The translations under genes were made by a program, and so were the position numbers. Positions 39,087 to 51,122 of a DNA stretch of 64,000 nucleotides are shown here, piece after piece. Source of the stretch: Cerrena zonata (taxonomy: Eukaryota > Basidiomycota > Agaricomycetes > Polyporales > Cerrenaceae); the NCBI GenBank assembly GCA_038087015.1, contig JASBNA010000034.1:186001-250000 (forward strand), read 5' to 3'. The notes under the pieces were generated by a model that made no database searches, was not told where the DNA came from, and saw only the letters and a program-made list of their open reading frames with translations. The first letter of the stretch is position 1; each line of letters opens with the position of its first letter.

Positions 39087-39783
39087 AGCGTCCCTCTTTC
39101 AACCACTCCAGTTTTCCCACGCCCCACATTAAGCACCATCCGCTCCGCCATTTTCAAATTGCTCGTACTTTCCTCGGTGCCTGCATCATTCTTATATTTA
39201 TACAGCCTCTTTTTCGTGTTGGACGTGCATAAGCTACGCAACTTGTGGAATAAGTACACAGTTTCAAATTCGTTTGCAAGTACGATTCTCCCGGCGTACT
39301 TGGTTCGGACGTTCTCGAGCCCATGCTATGAATCATTAATCAGATGCAGCGTCTTTATTCACACAAGAGGAAGAATCAAGTATGGGATCAGCCTACTTTA
39401 TTTCACAGCTATCTCAAGGCGAAGACTCGTCTGTTAGGTTCGTTACGGGCGATGGCACAGCTGCTATCACTTACGCCGATAACGCTACATGTCTATAGGT
39501 ACAGCCAGTCGCGTCAGTGACATACGTTGACGCACATAACTATCTCAGGCAAGTCCGTACCCCGGATTATTATGCAAGGCACTGTAAGTACAGGTCGACT
39601 CGTCACACTCGTTATCCCTTTCACCAACATAGACATTTCTTTGAACGGTATTTATCCTTTCACTCTAGGCTTTGATTACTACTCAGACAATCGTATCACA
39701 TCTTTGCAAACGAAGATCAATTGTGTGAGCCCCTCCTGAATGCGAACCTTGCTAGACACGATTGACCACTGAATTCAGGCAGA
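39087..39783. other. Intergenic / upstream of the WD40 pseudogene
   Basis: No confident gene. A short plus-strand stretch at 39600-39725 (GIYPFTLGFDYYSDNRITSL) could be a 5' exon of the WD40 pseudogene, but I cannot confirm a join. Confidence 0.35.
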
Positions 39784-40918
39784 ATGGAAGAATCCATACT
39801 CCAGAAATGGCACCATCGTAGTCTGGAGCTAAGGGAACGTCAACATCAAGAGGCATTGCAGGCAGAACAGATCGAAGGGGCTGGAGGAGAAGGGGAGGAC
39901 GCTGGTACCAATGCCCCACAGGATGTCTGGCAATATTGCGAGATCATTGAGGGAAAGTGGGAATCAGGAAAATTCGAGTGGCCACACATGAAGCTAGGCA
40001 AGCCAAACGCTCCTGCTATTAGTTCGATCGCTGTGTCGCACGACGCTATGCTCGTAGCTGGTGGCTATGAGGATGGGAGCATTTACGTTTGGAGAATGGA
40101 TACCGGGATGCTTGCCTTCAAGTTAACGGGTCACGCATCCAAGGATGTAGGATGCATGGCATTCTCTCCGGACTCTCGTAACCTTTCTGCAGGAGCATCG
40201 AGTGGAAAGGTGATGGTGTGGGACGTAGAACTGGAGAAGTAGAACGGAAAATCACAGCGCACGACACAGACATCTGGTGCATTGCGTATTCGCCCGACGG
40301 CAACACGATGGCTACTGGTTCGGCGGATTGTACTGTCAAGCTGTGGAACACGGATGTGTATTCATTAAGAATATCGTTGGACCGACCATCCCTCCGCCAT
40401 ACAAGCCATTCAATTCTCCCCCGACTCGACTTTACTCGTCAGCGCATCCCAAAGCTATGGCAAAGTGTGGGATGTCGCGAACGGGAACCTGCTCACCACC
40501 CTTGCCGGACACGACGACATGTCCTGGAATATATCCTTTTCACCTGACAGCCGGTGTATCATTACAAGCTTCAGAAGATTGGACGGTCAGCGTATGGGAC
40601 GCAAAGCCCGACTCCACCGTATCCATATGTGATTCATTCATCGGAACCCGGCCACTTTTGTTGAGACACGTCAAGTCCACCTCCACGTCGGGTTGCTATT
40701 CACTTGACAGCGAGTTCATCGTTACTGGATATGAAGAGGGATCTATCAATGTCCGGAGCACTCGACGCGGTACCCTGGCTGATTTGAAAGGTCACAGAGA
40801 GAAGGTGAAGTTTGTCACCGTCACAGCTGACAACAAGTATATCGTCTCCGCATTTGAGGATGACTCTATACGTATCTGGAGTTTGGAGGATATCTGCAGA
40901 CTTGCCACTGCATTATGA
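39784..40918 (+). pseudogene. WD40-repeat gene with several frame breaks
   Basis: At least five WD40 blades are readable but spread over all three frames. Examples are DGSIYVWRMDTGMLAFKLTG and CMAFSPDSRN, then IWCIAYSPDGNTMATGSADC with VKLWN, then QFSPDSTLLVSASQSYGKVW with GHDDMSW, and last ASEDWTVSVWDAK to DDSIRIWSLEDICRL. Breaks fall near 40224, 40350-40405 and 40565, at least four frame changes in 1.1 kb. That is denser than the isolated indels elsewhere, so this is a real pseudogene rather than sequence error. The intact ancestor would have formed a beta-propeller scaffold, of the fungal NACHT-WD40 or plain WD40 type. Confidence 0.72.
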
Positions 40919-41607
40919 TGTCTGGAAAACGGGAGATTGGTCACGATTATACGCTGTCTTGCTATCCGACTACCGATGGGCACTGAGCGGCCGTTTCAGT
41001 CCAAGGATGTCGTGTCATTGACTTTAATCTGTGAAATATATAGTATATATACAAAGATTGATTATTCGTTGTAGATCGCTTACCAGGGACACGAAATTTG
41101 AGTCGACTGCCTTGCGTACTACCGTGCAAGACTCGGTCTTTGACTTGAAGAAACGAAAGACGACACTTGAGCTTGCTAACTTGCGATGTGGTAAAGCTCT
41201 TCCTCCGTTTCTCACGCTCCAGATCCGGTTGTACGGTGTGGCTTTCCTGAGAGGCAAGTGCGACGTTCAAGTAAAATTGTTAACCCTCGTTTCTCTCGAG
41301 TTTGCGAAAGTACTGGGCTTTGTAGGGCGAGAGCATGACGACGGGTCTAACTTACTGAAGGATATTCACGGAAAATCTTTACGGCAGCTACGAGAGTGAA
41401 TAACTAATAATACATCGCTTTGTATGTATACAGTCGATAGTAAGCACTGTGAAAACTATACAAAGCCCGACTTTCCTCAACAGCATGTTTGTCCGGTAGA
41501 ATTATTACGCCTTATCAAGCCCGCAACGCTCACGCTATGTTAAGAGTGCCTATGGGCTTGATATTATGGTTTCTACTGTTAAGGGTTGTCTGTGATGTCT
41601 CATGTTA
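40919..41607. other. Intergenic
   Basis: Short ORFs on both strands without family match. The right end joins the duplicated segment that starts near 41520. Confidence 0.45.
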
Positions 41608-43504
41608 TTAAACCTCATAGTTATCTGACATAAAATGACATACATTTGAGCCTGTTATTGATCTCATGTTGTTGTCGACCTGGACTCGAACCACCTATAC
41701 AAGTCGCAATATAACAAGCCTCAGACATGAAGTGAGCAGATGATCGTATGCGTACCAACCTGGCCTAGTTCAACGGAAGCAGGGGTAGTAGAATCTTGGA
41801 CGAATCCACCCCCAAACGTGATCACTTGACCTTGTTTGCTGCGAAGAAGTTGTCGAGCGTTGAGGCTGTGTATTCAATAAATCGTAACAGAGTACAGATT
41901 TCGTGAAGACGAAGGAAACTTACGCCCCGAAAAAACAGTTAGACACGGCTATGGAACAGAAGGCAATTAGTTGTCTTCATACGACCACAGTCATGAACGG
42001 AGACGTACATCTAACATACAGTGTCGTCATTCCAGCCCACAGCAATGTGCTAGGAGATACTAAGAACTGCATAAAGAAATCTAACATTAACATTCAATGC
42101 TACACAGAGTGGGTTGTGACTTACACAAATAAGGACACTTCCAGCTAGTGCACTGTTGAGAAGTGAACGGATGTCGCGTATATCGTATGTACATGTGCTT
42201 ACACCAATGCAGCACCCGTGCTCACAAAGTAGAGTACGAGCCAGCCCAAGATTCCTCGTGTCCTTTTTATCATGATTCAATGGTGAATACAATTAAAGCA
42301 CGGGGTGCACTGACCTGATGCACTGGGATTGTTTGCGCCGCAAAAGGTAGACCATAGTAGCGGCGATGAGCACATCGGAGCATATAACTAAGGATACTGA
42401 CAATGTTACGGACAGCTAAAACATAATAATATCAGGGTTTACCATAGTCTAGTATTGGGGGTGACCCAACTATACCTTGAAGTTCCGTCCTTCAAATAGT
42501 GTAATCCATGTAGCAGCTGTGAGCCTAGTTGCCATCACTACTTTGTCTTAGCCTTGGATAGGAGATACAAAACGTAATTACGTGTCGACAATGCACTCTA
42601 TGAAAAATCAGTGAATGCAGAGGTGATAAAATGAGGGGCCCTACTAATCCAGAGGATATCCCAACTGATGAGTAAGGCGGTCTGGTAAGACATTAGCAAA
42701 GCACCATGATGGATATTCCGAAATTACCATTCCAACCAAGAGTAGAATATTTCTGCTGACTAAGTCCACACGTTAGACTGAGATAGTCCACTCCGCTGTG
42801 AGTGTCACATACAAATCCACATTCGGTACATGTAGAATCTGTCGAGTTTAAAGAGATCAGTGTCTGCTACTCAATAATTGAAGCACGATCATACTACCCT
42901 TGGACAGTGACTTCTGTGATGACCTGCACGATTTACATCATGTCGATCTGATCATGTCTGACAAACACAGAGGGGAAACATGAGGACGTACTCCGAGAAT
43001 GAGAGCAGCCTGTGAGGGGAGGGTAATTCAGATAAAGATATGGATTATATCGGACATTACGCACGGGAATACTCCTGAAATTCATTACCACTGGGTCAGA
43101 TCAGTTATACATAGTCACAATTGTCCTTTACCAGTCGATTTCGGCAAGTAGCAAGGGGTTCGTAATAGAAAACACAGAATAAAAGTATTGTGCACGCTGG
43201 CTAACTACTGTGAAGCCGGTCTCCAGTAGTCTATACCGAAACCACATCAGCATAAGTTAATATGACATGCGTGGCGGATAACGTACATGATGACAGTCGC
43301 AAGATATTTCAACCACTTCGGGTCTCGATCCCAATTCTGGGCATAGACGTAGAATTGAGAAAGCGTAATACCAAACAGTCTAAGCCTGGCGTGAGTATCG
43401 AAAAGCTGGTACCGATATGAAATCAAGGTTGCTTACATGTTCGAGAGACTTATGCCTTCAATGAAGCCACCTATCAGGGACGGAATGAATGTAAGCAAAC
43501 TCAT
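41608..43504 (-). CDS. DUF6534 seven-helix membrane protein, copy A
   Basis: Multi-exon minus-strand gene starting with MSLLTFIPSLIGGFIEGISL. Then come LFGITLSQFYVYAQNWDRDP with KWLKYLATVIM, LLETGFTVVSQRAQYFYSVF, and a C-terminal exon with FVQDSTTPASVELGQ. This is the layout of DUF6534 proteins, a very large Agaricomycete family with seven predicted helices and no known function. The last exon, predicted by comparison with copy B, begins VVRVQVDNN and ends at the TAA at 41608-41610; both copies keep this frame open, which supports it. Exons between 41900 and 43200 are very short, and I did not fix every border. It is the downstream partner of a tandem pair on the same strand. Confidence 0.75.
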
Positions 43505-44116
43505 GGCGCAAAAGTTGAGGGCTGGAGGAAAAGGAGAGCTAGTAGGCTGGGGTCAGCAGGCGTCGTTTTGGATTGTTGGTCTGTGCCATTTAAACCCCCA
43601 ATGACCCCCAATGTGTGATGATGAGCCTGCCTCCATGCTGTATGATCAAATGTCAAGAACGTGAGTGTTTTACCCTAAAAAAGAGTGAGAACCGTGATAA
43701 ACAACAGATGGACGGCAATTATAAACTTTTGGAGGTTCTCGATAGTTCTCGACCCGCACGTTGCTTCGAATTCGCAAGACTGGCAACTGAATACTTAAAA
43801 ATATACAGTACTCACGAACAAGAAAGATGATCCAGCGTTAGGAACTGCCGATGTCACATCCTAGAGAGTTCGGTGGTAGGTTATTGTAGGAGAAATGGCA
43901 ACACGATGGTGTCAATAGAAGCCGAACTAATGACAGTGTGTGCTATTCCTATGCCAAGACATGGGATTTTACAGCGTGCATAGGCTTGATACACCGCCAC
44001 CCTAACATCGTACAACTGTCAAGTCCGCAGTCCGCAACGTTCACGCTATGTTAAGAGTGTCCATAGGCTTAATATCAGGGCTTCCGTTGTCGAGGGTTGT
44101 CTGTGACGTCCAATTG
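43505..44116. other. Spacer between the two DUF6534 genes
   Basis: Promoter side of copy A and 3' flank of copy B. The part from about 44030 belongs to the duplicated unit. No separate gene seen. Confidence 0.5.
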
Positions 44117-45999
44117 TCAGCATACGTCGCAAACATCTGACATCAAATGATATACGTTTGAGCCTGTGCTTAACATCATATTATTGCTGACTTGGACGTG
44201 AGCCACCTATCAAGTTGCAGTGCAACAGGCCTCAGAAGTAGTGCAATCAGGTAACCGAATGCTTACTAACCTGGCGTAGCTCGACGGAAGCAGGGTTGTT
44301 GGAATTTTGGACGAAACCACCCCCAAACGTGACTATTTGACCTTGTTTGCTGCGAAGAACTTGACGAGCGTTGAGTCTGCATTCGACAAATCGTGAAATC
44401 ATATAAATGTCATAAAAATGAGGGAAACTTACGCCCCGAAGAAACAATTTGATACCGCTATAAAGTAGAACTAATCAGTTGTGTCGAGACAACCACAACA
44501 ATGAAATAATACGAAATAATACATACATCTAGCATACAGCGTAATCATTCCAGCCCACAGCAAGGTGTTAGGAGATGCGAAGAACTGTTTAAGATAAATG
44601 TGGCATCGATATTTGATAGTACGTAAACTTATTTGTTGCTTACACAAATAAGAACATTTCCAGCTAGTGCACTGTTGAGTGAGTGAGCGGGTGAGCGTAA
44701 CGTGTGTATCAAATATGCATGCGCCTACGCTAACACGACACCCGTGCTGACGAAGTAGAGCATAAGCCACCCGAGAATTCCTTGTGCCCTTCGTACCGTT
44801 AGTTTATAGCTAGTATACGTCACAGAGATGGCACAATACCTCGTGAGCTGAGATTGTCGGCGATATAGATAGTAAACCATGGTAATGGCGGTTAGCAAGT
44901 CTAGCAATATCGATAATGATAGTGATGATATCACGCCCGGCTGCAGTATTTGAACACATCAGTTGAGTTATTCATTAGAGGCACAAAATATCCCTTGTAT
45001 CCCCGTCCTTCTTTGTATATTATCCATGCATCAGACTTGATCCTAGATGGAATAGCATGATAAATACTTGGTTTCCGATGAGGCAGCATATCGAGAAATA
45101 ATATTACATATCGACAATGGCGCTAACTGTGTAATGTTAGCAATATGATAAGTTATGCGTCGAAAGACCATACCGGAGAAGATACCGGCCCAGTAAGCAA
45201 GCAAGAGGCCCTATGAATATGTTAGGCAAAGTTATGGTTGAAGAGCCAGATTTACCGATACAACAAGGAGTGCCAAATTCTTGCTGACTATCATCAACGT
45301 GTTAGAGTGATTCTCGCGAAGAAAATCAACACGTACAAATCCACATTCGGTACATATAGAACCTAATGATCTTATCGGCATTAATAACGAGTTAGGATTA
45401 ATCTGTGTCCATACCCTCGAACAACAATTTCCGTCATGAACTAAAGTCAAAACACGATAATCATTATGAATCCTGTCACATCATAGAAAAATCCCGATTA
45501 CATACCTCTACCGCTACAGCGGCCTAGAAAAGGTCAAATTAAGTTGATGATAGATCTAAGGTTGAATTCACATACAGGAATACTCCTGGGTATAGTTGAT
45601 GCTACATTAGCATGTGCGGCAAGGGAATAAACAGTGACACAAACCAGTCGATTTTGATGAGCAATACGGGATCACCAATAGCAAGCACGAAATAGAAATA
45701 CTGGCCACGCTGAGCAAATGCTGTATATGCGACCTCGAGAAGTCTACGAGTAATACGTGATTAGCATATGTCACTCTGACATGTCTGGCAGGTAGGCTAT
45801 ACATGACGAGTGTTGCTAAACATTTCAGCCATTTGGGGTCACGATTCCAGTTCTGAGTATACACGTAGAATTGGGCAACCGTTATACCAAACAATCTAAT
45901 TTGGCGTGAGCACGGTTAACGTTCATTACATGTGACTCACATGTTTGAGATACTTATACCCTCGATAAACCCGCCTACGATCGATGCGAAAATAGCCAT
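44117..45999 (-). CDS. DUF6534 seven-helix membrane protein, copy B
   Basis: Paralogue of the gene at 41608. It starts MAIFASIVGGFIEGISISNM, then LFGITVAQFYVYTQNWNRDP with KWLKCLATLVM. Later segments are ITMVYYLYRRQSQLTR (a cytoplasmic loop after a helix), NTLLWAGMITLYA, and a last-but-one exon LNARQVLRSKQGQIVTFGGG with FVQNSNNPASVELRQ. The final exon VAHVQVSNN ends at the TGA at 44117-44119. The same exon in copy A is also open, which argues that both genes are under constraint. Function unknown; membrane location is predicted from hydrophobicity. Not every internal exon border was resolved. Confidence 0.75.
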
Positions 46000-47305
46000 C
46001 GTGTCAAGGGTGGAGGTAACGAGGGAACCGGGATTGAGTCAGACATTACGGTCTTGAGTATTTATATCCCAGTGACCTAAAATGCTTGACATATCAGCAC
46101 CAATACAATGGGAAGCAACCCTCCGGGACGACACATTGATTGATCCCTGAAAAAGAAAGAGTTTTGATTAACAGTTCAAAATGAGCTTATTTGCACACAT
46201 AAATGATTTTGGCCCGTCGAACTATAAAAAGTCGCATTTCATTGCATATTCCAGCCTACGTGCCAAGACTTCTAACGCAAGAGAAATCTGCCAGCGCCAC
46301 TCTGATATGAACGTTGGCAGGTGTCTCTCAAAGGACCGGGGAGTCGAGAGAAGATCAAAGTCTTGGCTGAACTTCGAGTTACAGAGACCGTATGTAACTG
46401 TATCGCAGACGAATAAATTAGTAAAGTCCGGGAAAAACCTGGGCCGCATATTGGCTGATCGACAGGTGCAAACGTTCAAATGGCATTCTAAACTCCACAT
46501 ATCAGCGATGCTGTCTATTCCTAATCTGAGGATAGCTTGCCTGATAGAGTAGAAGTAGGAAAGCTTTTCCAAAGTTGAATCATGTGCTTGAAGCCAGTAC
46601 ATCATAGTAACCTGAAGTTGTCTTGGTTTGCGGGATTATGTTCTGAGTTCTGAAGTAACACCCCCAAAGAGTTGGAATATTTATACTTGAGAGAAAGGCG
46701 TACAATAGTGCAACGGTGACGTGTCAACCTAAACCTAATCATTTGGGAAAGATATGATCATCACGTCAGTGAGTTGTTTTGCTTCATAGCCGAAGGCCTC
46801 GAGTATCCACTTTTGTCGACCTTGATAGATAAAGGTATTGCCTTTTGTAAGGACGTTCGGGAAGAAGAAATCCATATACGTAAGACGTCTGGTGCAGGTT
46901 GAAGTAAGTTACAAACTCTCAGGCAGTCGCTGTCGCTGTAGAATGGAGGAAGCGTGTCAAGTGGTGTTTGAGTGGTGTTTCGAGCCTGTACCTTGGAGAA
47001 AGGATAAGATATCAATGCGACTTTTGGAGATTCCCCGTTCTACGGATGGATAGGGTTTAAAAAGCTTGGAACATAATATTGACTCTGAGTATATGCGGTC
47101 ACGACGTTGAACAAACGCGATAAGTCACAAATCATGCCTTTGTGACCGTGATCAATAACTACGCGTCTTACAAGTTTATCCCGCAACATTTATCTCGAAA
47201 GTTTCTAGTGATCCATATCTAACCAGTTATTAGGCTATCAGTGGACGGAATCGTTTAGAAAGAACACTGGACCGTATATTATCTCGGACAGTAATTGGAA
47301 GCATT
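46000..47305. other. 1.3-kb region without a recognised gene
   Basis: Two overlapping ORFs on opposite strands at 46181-46605 show no family resemblance. The rest is the upstream side of SLX1. Confidence 0.45.
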
Positions 47306-49239
47306 ATGGCTCCCCAGAAGAGCAAGTCCACACTTACCGATCATTGCTTCCCTGCTTTTTACGCATGTTATCTTTTGAAAAGCATTAGAACACCCAAGTC
47401 AACGGCGTAGGCTATCAGTATACTCATTTTCTTTCAAACTTATCAGCCATCTTAGGACGTACATCGGAAGCACGCCAAGCCCACCACGACGAATACGGTA
47501 AGACATTGTTCTTCAAGTCGCCCCTATCATCATATATTGGTTCTCATACATCGTTTCATAGACAACACAACGGTGAAATCTCACAAGGAGCATGGAAGAC
47601 GAAAAATAACCGGCCATGGGTCATGCAGATGATCGTGCATGGCTTTCCATCAAAGCTAGCTGCTCTTCAATTCGAGTGGGCTTGGCAGCACCCTCATATT
47701 TCTCGTCATCTAAAGGATGATGATGGAAAAGCTGTATTCGCCCGTGGACGTGGTAATAAGTATCTCAGAACCAACGTACAGTGAGCTGCACATCATGACA
47801 AACCCAACGTTAATATTTAAACTAATGTATAAGGATACCAGCACCGCACGTAGTATGACGTGTTCACACCCATACAATACTTGGCCTTTGCATGTGAAGC
47901 TATTTACAGAAGAAGCATTGAAGGCGTGGACAGAACCCGCAAAGAACTCGATGTTTCTTCCTCTACCGCCTGGTTTGACGGTTGTAACGGAGTTTGAAGG
48001 CGTTGATGGGAAAAGTGGCAAGACCGGGTCTGGGCGAATAGGGCCCATAAATGTTACGGATGGTATGATACGAGTTTCTTTTGAAGCTGGAATATTACTG
48101 ATACCACCACTTGCAGAAACGTTTACATCAGAACACTTGAAGAAAGCTCTAAATCTTAACTCGTCGCCAGTAAAATGTTCTATTTGTCAAAGCACGATCG
48201 ATAACCTCTCCAAGGTATGATACGAACGAGCGACTGATTCTATTTTACGACTAACACATTCTGTTTACAGGAGCCTCTGAATTACGCCCTTTGTCCAGCT
48301 TCAGAGTGCACTGCTGTTTCCCACATTCGCTGTTTAGCGAAAGACTTTCTTTCCTCCTCCACCAGTAAAGTTGATATCATACCAAGAGGTGGCACATGCA
48401 GAAAATGCCACACCTATGTGCTATGGGGAGATGTCATTCGCGGGTGTTATCGTCGACGGAAGGGTGGAGCGGACCTCATCGAGGACCCAGACCCTGAAGA
48501 AGATTTTGGAGAATCCGAAGCATCCGACATATCGCAACATGATAGAGAGGACTCTGACCTCGATTCCATCGACATGCCTCTGAAAAAGATGACACATACA
48601 GGCGAGAGTCGAAAACCGAAAGGAAAAGGTCGAGCACTGTCGCCTGTAGCTGGGACCTCAAGGAAAACAGCCAAAGAGCGAACAAGTACGCAATTCACTA
48701 TCCAACACATAAATTACCGTCTCACCTTGAAACTCGTTTAGGATCGAAAATTTCGCCGACGAGAAAGGCTACTTACAGTACTGTCGCAAAATCAGTGATC
48801 TTCGCATCCGTAAGTTTTTTGGCACTTAGTACCGTACTTCGTAATCTGATGCGAACGAATAGCATGTTTTCTCGTCAGACGAGGAAGACCTCATGGACTT
48901 GGACGTAGTGACTCGGCATGATGGTCCTTCTCGTATGACCACACCTCCAGCCATATTGGAGTCTAGAATTCGGAAGCCAAGGTGAGTGACACTCGTACAA
49001 TGTGTGGTACGATTTGCGTTAAATCCGTATCGGCGATTGTTGTATCTAGATTTGATGAAGAGGTACTTACAACCAACAAAGAGATGACGTCGCTCTCGGA
49101 CGGGGGAGATGATGTGTTTCCCACAGAAAATGAGGATGGTTTCGAAACTGCAATGTCGGCTCTGTCTGTCTCTTCGCCTGCCCATTCCGACGGAGAACAG
49201 AATCTCAGAGGTCGAGCTGTCATTGTGATATCTGACTAG
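47306..49239 (+). CDS. SLX1: Structure-specific endonuclease subunit SLX1
   Basis: Eight exons (47306-47406, 47456-47497, 47562-47780, 47842-48214, 48271-48685, 48742-48809, 48863-48981, 49050-49239) total 1527 nt, giving 508 residues with no lesion. The GIY-YIG nuclease domain is at residues 15-100: [30 protein letters not shown], and the catalytic Glu in [32 protein letters not shown] follows. A C-terminal RING/PHD-like zinc finger has CSICQSTI, a CPASEC...HIRC core and [20 protein letters not shown]. The tail is acidic and Ser-rich. SLX1 with SLX4 cuts branched DNA such as Holliday junctions in the nucleus. The stop lies about 540 bp from the transposon end at 49778, so the gene is spared by the insertion. 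Confidence 0.94.
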
Positions 49240-49379
49240 ATAGTATATGTCCACATAGCTTCTCCATCCATAATGTTCGTGACGTACAATTACATTCCCA
49301 AACAACTTTGAAATTATCTACGTCCGAGGCTATTGAGTTTCTGCTCTCTATCAGAATGGGCAGGCGAAGAGACAGACAG
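49162..49379. repeat. 26-bp inverted duplication of SLX1 3' coding sequence
   Basis: The 26 bp at 49162-49187, inside the last SLX1 exon, recur as a perfect reverse complement at 49354-49379, about 115 bp beyond the stop codon. The spacer is 166 bp. It looks like a small templated inverted duplication. Confidence 0.8.
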
Positions 49380-49777
49380 TGCCAACAAATAACAATATCT
49401 TTCTGTATGTCTATCACGCTCACAACAAATTTCAGATCCAGCAGCGCGGATGTGAGCTATCCAGACACAGTAAGCATACATCTAGATATTCAGGTAGCGC
49501 GACGCGTCTAATGACTCGAAGTAGGGTGTCATGAATGGGCAACATGATTCCTACCAGACGTGGCTATTAATAAGTCAGCAAAGGCTCGCCTTACCTTATG
49601 ACAGTGCATCCTCAGACAGAGTTTCATTGCTGTGTGCTGATCATGCGGCCAGAGACTCGATAAGGGGACAGGTGGCGTCACACTGGTCAGGATGCCTGGA
49701 AGAACGCAACGACATCACGGAAAAAGCAAAGTCGTGATGAACCGTTGCAGGCACCAGACCTTGTACTGATTACTAGT
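49240..49777. other. SLX1 3' flank up to the transposon border
   Basis: Contains the right arm of the inverted duplication described above and otherwise nothing recognised. The last bases before 49778 are the host flank where one copy of a target-site duplication should lie; the partner copy is outside the window. Confidence 0.5.
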
Positions 49778-50536
49778 AAACGTACTAATCAAAAGGGGCA
49801 TCAATTTACATTTATCAGTAATTCCCGTCTGCTAGACTAAGAGAGGGAATTACTGGTAATCCTACTGTTGCCCTATTACTTGTAATTCTCCTTGTAAGTG
49901 GGGCAAGGGTTGGCGTGGCCTTTGGGGTCGATCAGGGAAAAAAAGACATAGCCCGAAATGGAAACATGGGCGCTCTCTGTTTCTCGTTTGCTCAAATGAC
50001 GGGCTCACGGTCCGTTGACCCAAAATTCAGTTCCCATGGGTTCCTAAAACGGTAGGGACGGGTGATGCCAGTGCATAAGCGAGGCGTAGTGGCTGCACTT
50101 CCGTTGCCTGCAGCCTGCATCCCAATTAGGAATGCTTGGGCGTCTTCCCATAGCGTTGAATACGATTCTTGCGCCACGTGTCCCGGGCGCTCTGAGTATC
50201 TACTTTGCTCAAATGACGGGCTCACGGTCCGTTGACCCAAAATTCAGTTCCCATGGGTTCCCAAAACGGTAGGGACGGGTGATGCCAGTGCATAAGCGAG
50301 GCGTAGTGGCTGCACTTCCGTTGCCTGCAGCCTGCATCCCAATTAGGAACCATGGGCGCCTCTTTTATGGCGTTGAATATACAGCCTTTGTTTCTCAAAA
50401 GGTCGGCTCGCGGCCCGTTCGTTCCAAGCCCAATACCTTGGGTTCCAAAAATGGTAGGGTGCGCTCGAAGCGAGGCGTAGTACTTACTCGCTTATCATCC
50501 TCGTCTCGCATTCCAATTAGGAGTGGCGGAACATCT
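49778..50536 (+). repeat. Left terminal inverted repeat, 759 bp
   Basis: Matches the reverse complement of 63024-64000 almost base for base, apart from one fewer 217-bp unit and one single-base indel (GCTAGACTAAG here against GCTAGATCTAAG in the right arm). It contains one full 217-bp unit plus a diverged flanking one. A still more diverged repeat relic continues inward to about 50690. Open frames inside the arm mirror each other in both arms and are not genes. Confidence 0.9.
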
Positions 50537-51122
50537 TCTGCTAGAATGAAGGCCCTGGAATTTATATTCCCCAAACTCAGTTGCTCCCCAAACGGTAGGC
50601 CACATGTCAAACAGCGAGGGGCAGCAGTTGCGAACTTGATTACATATCCGACTATAAGGGAATATTCACGTGCTTACGTACGGCGTTGAGTCTTGTAATA
50701 TCTCATCGGTGCCCTGATATTCTCTATAGAGATAGGCACATTCCAACATAAAGGATATGTTTGTCCATTTTCTCCTTATCGCGTGATCCGTGTATCTTAT
50801 AATCCGTTAGACGCTTACATTAGCATACATACAACTCTTGGACTGTATTATGACGATTTCACACCTTGTGCTCACTGCAATACATAATCAATATCACCAT
50901 GTGATGACGTTGATTTTTAATTTACGGCTTGTGATTGACACATGTTGAGCAAATCTGAATTTGTATAATATGTGAGAAGTTTTTGTGCTGACTTAGGAAT
51001 ATTCGCGAGTCACGAGCGGGAACTTGAAGCGAAGGTCATGCGTGACAGATTTCTGGTATAGCGAACTCCACAAAACATTATGTAGAAGTTACTAAATACA
51101 TCAAAGGACCTTAAAAGCTAAG
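50537..51122. other. Element interior, non-coding
   Basis: Begins with a degenerate partial copy of the subterminal repeat (to about 50690), then AT-rich DNA. It is the 3' flank of the accessory gene. Confidence 0.5.

Larger units (their letters stand above)
41520..45999. repeat. Tandem duplication of a 2.5-kb unit
   Basis: The segment starting at 41523 and that starting at 44034 align along their length in the same orientation, including the 3' ends of both DUF6534 genes (for example the shared ACCTTGTTTGCTGCGAAGAA). Start codons are 2495 bp apart and 3' ends 2509 bp apart. By eye the 3' parts are about 80 percent identical, so the duplication is old but clear. Confidence 0.85.

Noticed and set aside
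41670..41705. A CTCGAACC-like stretch suggesting a tRNA T-arm
   Set aside because: No acceptor stem, D-arm or anticodon arm can be drawn around it; it lies in the 3' end of a DUF6534 gene. I found no tRNA or rRNA in the window.
46181..46605. Overlapping 123- and 127-residue ORFs on opposite strands upstream of SLX1
   Set aside because: Neither matches a known family or has splice-supported neighbours; opposite overlapping ORFs of this size occur by chance.
47717..47841. Reading the SLX1 ORF from an internal ATG at 47717
   Set aside because: It reads through an intron; splicing 47780 to 47842 joins the GIY-YIG part to the [12 protein letters not shown] block in frame.
49992..50689. Open frames in the left arm, mirrored at 62964-63785 in the right arm
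   Set aside because: Their identity in both arms and in each 217-bp unit follows from the terminal repeats. They show no domain and no splice signals, so they are not genes.
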